In this document: positions 61,354 to 64,000 of the stretch, piece after piece | How positions within the stretch are numbered: the stretch's first letter is position 1 | Layout of the letters: every line of letters begins with the position of its first letter | Source of the DNA: Pigmentiphaga humi | GTDB taxonomy: Bacteria > Pseudomonadota > Gammaproteobacteria > Burkholderiales > Burkholderiaceae_B | DNA length: 64,000 bases | Reading direction: 5' to 3' | Assembly: GCF_900606115.1 (NCBI RefSeq) | Contig: NZ_UWPJ01000008.1 | Location: forward strand, 235,882 to 299,881 | Notes under the pieces: model-generated | Database searches by the model: none | The model's input: the letters and a program-made list of their open reading frames with translations, nothing else | What the model was told of the DNA's origin: nothing | Made by a program: the position numbers and the translations under genes

Positions 61354-61799
61354 CTATTTCTTCGAAAGCGCGGGCGCCAGGGCCTCCATCAAGGCAGGAA
61401 CCAAGCGCTGCATGCATGCCAGCGCAAGCGCCACGTCGCCTTCGCTGGGAGGCACGCCATTGTATTGACTGTTGCGCACACCCGCACCGCATCCATCTGA
61501 TCAAACACGGACTGCGTCACACCGATGTACGAGCAGGCCGCTTCCAGCGCCTGCACATGATGTCCATCTGCCGCCGTGCAACGCCACCCGCGCGAAGAAA
61601 GAACCGCCAGGCTCAAATTGAGCACTGAGTCATAGGCTGCTCCCAATCTCGTGCTGGTCGAATTGTCTTGGTTCAACGCATCTTTTGCCTTGTCCCTGGA
61701 AATCAAAACCCATCCCCGCATGGACTCCAGGTTCACAGGCGCTTTTCGAAAAACCTTGCTGCCACCAGCCACGAAGTCTTCTGGCTTACGCAATGGCAT
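61354..61799 (-). pseudogene. hepT: HEPN-domain protein (HepT-like toxin partner), frameshifted
   Basis: The start at 61799 overlaps the MNT gene by 14 bases and has GGGAG ahead of it. The helical HEPN-like sequence (KDALNQDNSTSTRLGAAYDSVLNLSLAVL, then HHVQALEAACSYIGVTQSVFDQMDAVRV) is good to about 61480. There the reading changes to an implausible Cys/Trp-rich tail. In the neighbouring frame the text continues sensibly as VRNSQYNGVPPSEGDVALALACMQRL to a stop at 61354, so one base seems to be missing near 61478. Either the gene is inactivated, or this is a sequencing error or programmed shift. Confidence 0.72.
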
Positions 61800-62370
61800 G
61801 CAGGTCTCCCTTCAGGACAATGAGCGCGCCGTCCAGTATTTCACTCACGAACGGGTTGCCATCGGCCACAGCTTCTTTCCAACGATCCGTTTCATAGGTC
61901 AGCACGTTGATCGAACGTTGAAGCTCACGCCCTACGGGCTTGAAGAACGCTTGTGCCTCGACCCCGGGCATAGTCGTCAGCAACAGAAGATCGATATCGC
62001 TATCGACCCCGTCCGTGCCTTTCGCCACAGATCCGAAAATCGCTGCCGCGTCCACGCGCTCTCCTAGGTCGGCGATTCGCTCGCCGATCCGCCGGACCAA
62101 CTGGCTTTCTCGTTGGAAAAACAGCCTGAGGTGTTCCAGGTTCGGATCTCGTGAAGCGGAATAACGCGGCCGATTGAAGACTTCTTTCTTTTCCAATAAA
62201 CCTACCGCGGCCCAGCGCCTCAACCAGCGCGATGCATTGCCAGGATCGACTTGCGCTTCGCCGGCCAGTTCGCGCGCCCCGAAATCGCGGGAAGGATGCG
62301 CGAACAGGCATTTCAGCGCCTTGTATCGCTCCATCCCTCCGAACAACTCGGCAAGCATCTGAGTATTCAT
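61786..62370 (-). CDS. mntA: MNT-type nucleotidyltransferase antitoxin with N-terminal winged helix
   Basis: A 194-residue protein in two parts. Residues 1-80 form an ArsR/MarR-like winged helix (ALKCLFAHPSRDFGARELAGEAQVDPGNASRWLRRW). Residues 95-190 form a minimal nucleotidyltransferase with FGSVAKGTDGVDSDIDLLL, including Gly113-Ser114 and the catalytic Asp125 and Asp127. MNT proteins AMPylate and silence the HEPN partner encoded next to them (type VII toxin-antitoxin). GGAGG precedes the ATG at 62370. The added DNA-binding domain and the 40-bp palindrome upstream suggest autoregulation. Confidence 0.87.
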   Translation of the reverse strand: MNTQMLAELFGGMERYKALKCLFAHPSRDFGARELAGEAQVDPGNASRWLRRWAAVGLLEKKEVFNRPRYSASRDPNLEHLRLFFQRESQLVRRIGERIADLGERVDAAAIFGSVAKGTDGVDSDIDLLLLTTMPGVEAQAFFKPVGRELQRSINVLTYETDRWKEAVADGNPFVSEILDGALIVLKGDLHAIA

Positions 62371-62385
62371 TGCGCCTCCACTCGA

Positions 62386-62425
62386 TGTTGTTTATCGCAC
62401 ATCATTTGATGTGCGATAAACAACA
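62386..62425. promoter_or_regulatory. 40-bp perfect inverted repeat upstream of the MNT gene
   Basis: The left arm TGTTGTTTATCGCACATCA (62386-62404) is followed by TT and the exact complementary arm TGATGTGCGATAAACAACA (62407-62425). The 19-2-19 symmetry is perfect and lies 16 bases before the start of a protein with a winged-helix domain. It is most simply the operator for autoregulation. As RNA it would also form a long hairpin. Confidence 0.75.
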
Positions 62426-62467
62426 CATAGACGCATCCCCCCGATCCCATACCGTGAGTGTCCTATC

Positions 62468-62545
62468 CAGGGCACAGCGGATCCGGCTTCGCCGGTCCGC
62501 CAGTGCCGCCCCCTTGAGGGGGCCCGCGTAAGCGGGTAGGGGGTG
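62468..62545. repeat. Dispersed intergenic hairpin repeat (copy 2)
   Basis: This copy shows the same series of hairpins as 51025-51100: GCGGATCCGG/CCGGTCCGC, CCCCCTTGAGGGGG and CCCGC-GTAA-GCGGG. The first 45 bases differ from copy 1 at only two positions. It lies between the MNT gene and the 3' end of dsbA and may serve as terminator for dsbA (reverse strand). Confidence 0.7.
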
Positions 62546-62555
62546 GGCCTCCCCC

Positions 62556-63224
62556 TCAGCGCGTAGGGGGGGTCCTTCCCGTCCTTTCCTTCCCGATCAG
62601 GAAGTCCGCCACCTGCAGCGCGCCGAGGTTGCTGCCCGTCATCGAGGGCGAGGTCAGGTAGCGGCCGTTGACGGCCAGCGAAGGCACGCCGTCGATCTTG
62701 TAGGCCTCGGCCAGCTTGCCGGCCCGCTGCACCTTGGATTGCACGCCGAAGGAGTTGTAGGTGTCCATGAACTGCTTGCGGTCCAGGCCCTGCTTCTGCG
62801 CCCAGTCGACGATGCGGTCGGCGGTGTTGAGCGGCTGGCGCTGCTCGTGGATGGCCTTGAAGACCAGGGGATGCAACTGGTCGACTTTGCCGAGCGCTTC
62901 CAGGGTGTAGTAGAGGCGCTGCTGCGGCTCCATGCCGGCATTGAAGCGCACCGGCACGCGGCGCACGACGACGTCCTGCGGCAGTTGCTTGATCCACGAC
63001 TCCAGGGCCGGCTCGAGCGCGCTGCAGTGGGGGCAGCTGTACCAGAAGAATTCGGTGACCTCGATCTTGCCCGGGGAATCGGTGGGCTGGGGCTGCTGCA
63101 GGCGAGCGTATTCCGTTCCTTCGCGCGGCTGCTGCGCCTGCGCCAGGCCCGGAAGGGCGGCAACGAAACCGGCGGCGAGCGCCATGCCTGCGAACATGCG
63201 GCGAAGAGAAAAGCGACCGATCAT
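62556..63224 (-). CDS. dsbA: Thiol:disulfide interchange protein DsbA
   Basis: A 222-residue periplasmic oxidoreductase. The signal peptide is MFAGMALAAGFVAALPGLAQA, cleaved near residue 30. The thioredoxin-fold active site is Cys64-Pro-His-Cys67 (FFWYSCPHC) and the cis-proline is in GVPSLAVNG. DsbA oxidises cysteine pairs in exported proteins and is recharged by DsbB. I chose the ATG at 63224, which has GAGGAA upstream and gives a good signal peptide, over the longer frame to 63347. It follows the SPOR-protein gene on the same strand. Confidence 0.94.
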   Translation of the reverse strand: MIGRFSLRRMFAGMALAAGFVAALPGLAQAQQPREGTEYARLQQPQPTDSPGKIEVTEFFWYSCPHCSALEPALESWIKQLPQDVVVRRVPVRFNAGMEPQQRLYYTLEALGKVDQLHPLVFKAIHEQRQPLNTADRIVDWAQKQGLDRKQFMDTYNSFGVQSKVQRAGKLAEAYKIDGVPSLAVNGRYLTSPSMTGSNLGALQVADFLIGKERTGRTPPTR

Positions 63225-63376
63225 AGGATTCCTCTGCTTTGCGAGGCCCGGCCGCAACATGGGCCGGGCACGATGGAGATTCGGACTGCTGGCGGAACGG
63301 CGAAGTTCCGCGATGCAGGAAGGCCCCGGCCTCCGGCGCGGAAGCAACCTACGCCGGAGGCCGGGAGCGGCCAGGC

Positions 63377-64000
63377 CTATTTCTTGACGACGGCGGCCTC
63401 GATGCCGTTCTCCGCCAGCCGCGCACGCGTACGATTCATGTCGTCCAGCTTGCTGAACGGACCCACGCGCACGCGATGCACGGTGCCGGCGGCTACGTCG
63501 GCGGTTTCCAGCCTGGCCTGGAAGCCCATGAAGGCGAGCTTGGCCTTGAGCGCCTCGGCATCTTCGATGACGCGATACGCTCCGACCTGCAGGAAATACG
63601 TGCCGCTGGCGGCCGCCCCGGCCCCGCCGGAAGGAGCGGGCGCGGCAGCACCGGCTGGCGGCTGCGGCGCCGCCGCGCCCGGCTTGCCGCCTGTCGTTCC
63701 CTTATTGGCCAGGAAGTCGCCCAGCGGATCGCGCGTGGCTTCGGGCACCGGCGCGGGCGCGGGCTGCGTCGCCGAAGGCCCGGAAGCCGACGGCGCGCCG
63801 GCCGGCCCATCCCGGCCGTACAGGCTGCGGTTGGGGTCGGGCGCGCTGGCCGGATCGGACTGCGCCGGGGCCGGCCGGGCGCCGCGGCTGACGAAGGGCA
63901 CGGGTGCCTTGGTGATGTAGAACGCCACCAGCACGGCCACCAGCAGGCCGACGAGCAGTCCGGCCAGCAAGCCGAACATGGTCCCCCCCTGTTGGGAAGC
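63377..64000 (-). CDS. SPOR-domain cell-division-associated membrane protein (FtsN-like), N-terminus outside window
   Basis: The last 207 residues of a bitopic membrane protein. A glycine/leucine-rich transmembrane helix (MFGLLAGLLVGLLVAVLVAFYI) is followed by a TKAPVPFV juxtamembrane motif, a Pro/Ala-rich periplasmic linker of about 85 residues and a C-terminal SPOR domain (TYFLQVGAYRVIEDAEALKAKLAFMGF..VRVGPF) that binds denuded septal peptidoglycan. The frame is open past the methionine at 63979 to the edge of the window (ASQQGGT just before it), and relatives have a short basic cytoplasmic tail there, so I treat the gene as partial. It lies upstream of dsbA, 152 bp apart. Confidence 0.88.
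   Translation of the reverse strand, partial: ASQQGGTMFGLLAGLLVGLLVAVLVAFYITKAPVPFVSRGARPAPAQSDPASAPDPNRSLYGRDGPAGAPSASGPSATQPAPAPVPEATRDPLGDFLANKGTTGGKPGAAAPQPPAGAAAPAPSGGAGAAASGTYFLQVGAYRVIEDAEALKAKLAFMGFQARLETADVAAGTVHRVRVGPFSKLDDMNRTRARLAENGIEAAVVKK

Noticed and set aside
56845..61500. A 1551-codon open frame on the + strand
   Set aside because: It runs antisense or out of frame through the LysR, SulP, SDR and oxidase genes, all of which have clear family motifs. Long empty frames of low complexity are expected at this GC content.

Overview
The window looks like a chromosomal accessory region of a high-GC betaproteobacterium of the Bordetella/Achromobacter type (Alcaligenaceae). The grounds are a base composition near 65-70% G+C over most of the window, seven free-standing Bug/TctC-type periplasmic solute receptors without TctA/TctB partners, and many catabolic operons each paired with its own LysR, MarR, GntR, AraC or XRE regulator. 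This is inference from gene content; no rRNA or tRNA gene was seen.

1-4333: the distal part of a Bug receptor / molybdenum hydroxylase operon, facing a MarR regulator across a perfect 28-bp palindrome; a vapC toxin remnant; then xthA (exonuclease III). 4334-19488: a lower-GC block (about 55-63% in sampled lines) bounded by two copies of a perfect 23-bp sequence, one being the 3' end of xthA. It holds (a) a ring-hydroxylating dioxygenase / dihydrodiol dehydrogenase / extradiol dioxygenase / meta-cleavage hydrolase cluster with a GntR regulator, and (b) a pyridine-ring cluster with NicX-, NicF- and NicD-like enzymes. The upstream end of (b) is a molybdenum hydroxylase subunit that has lost its N-terminus.

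19638-27725: an internally deleted LysR gene, an extended SDR protein, and a complete three-subunit molybdenum hydroxylase operon (FAD, 2Fe-2S and Mo subunits) with a crotonase and a membrane-anchored CoxG, facing a GcvA-like LysR. 27742-43149: Bug and AraC genes, then a long + strand operon: ThDP enzyme, Bug, CoA ligase, Bug, ThDP enzyme, DpgC-like oxygenase, aldehyde dehydrogenase, UbiD-type decarboxylase, second CoA ligase. Together these could convert an arylacetate through its CoA thioester, arylglyoxylate, aldehyde and aromatic acid to a decarboxylated phenol. I regard this as the most novel system here. 43169-47892: an enolase-superfamily enzyme, a sulfatase and a Bug receptor opposite a LysR gene.

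47918-54309: an MFS carrier, PyrK- and PyrD-type dihydroorotate dehydrogenase subunits and an M20 carbamoyl-amidohydrolase facing an XRE regulator and pyrE. The set suggests orotate/dihydroorotate utilisation. 54329-64000: more housekeeping-like genes (AmpG-type permease, PACE efflux protein, SulP permease, an SDR, an FAD-linked oxidase), an MNT/HEPN toxin-antitoxin pair whose HEPN gene is frameshifted and which carries a 40-bp palindrome upstream, dsbA, and a SPOR-domain protein cut by the window end.
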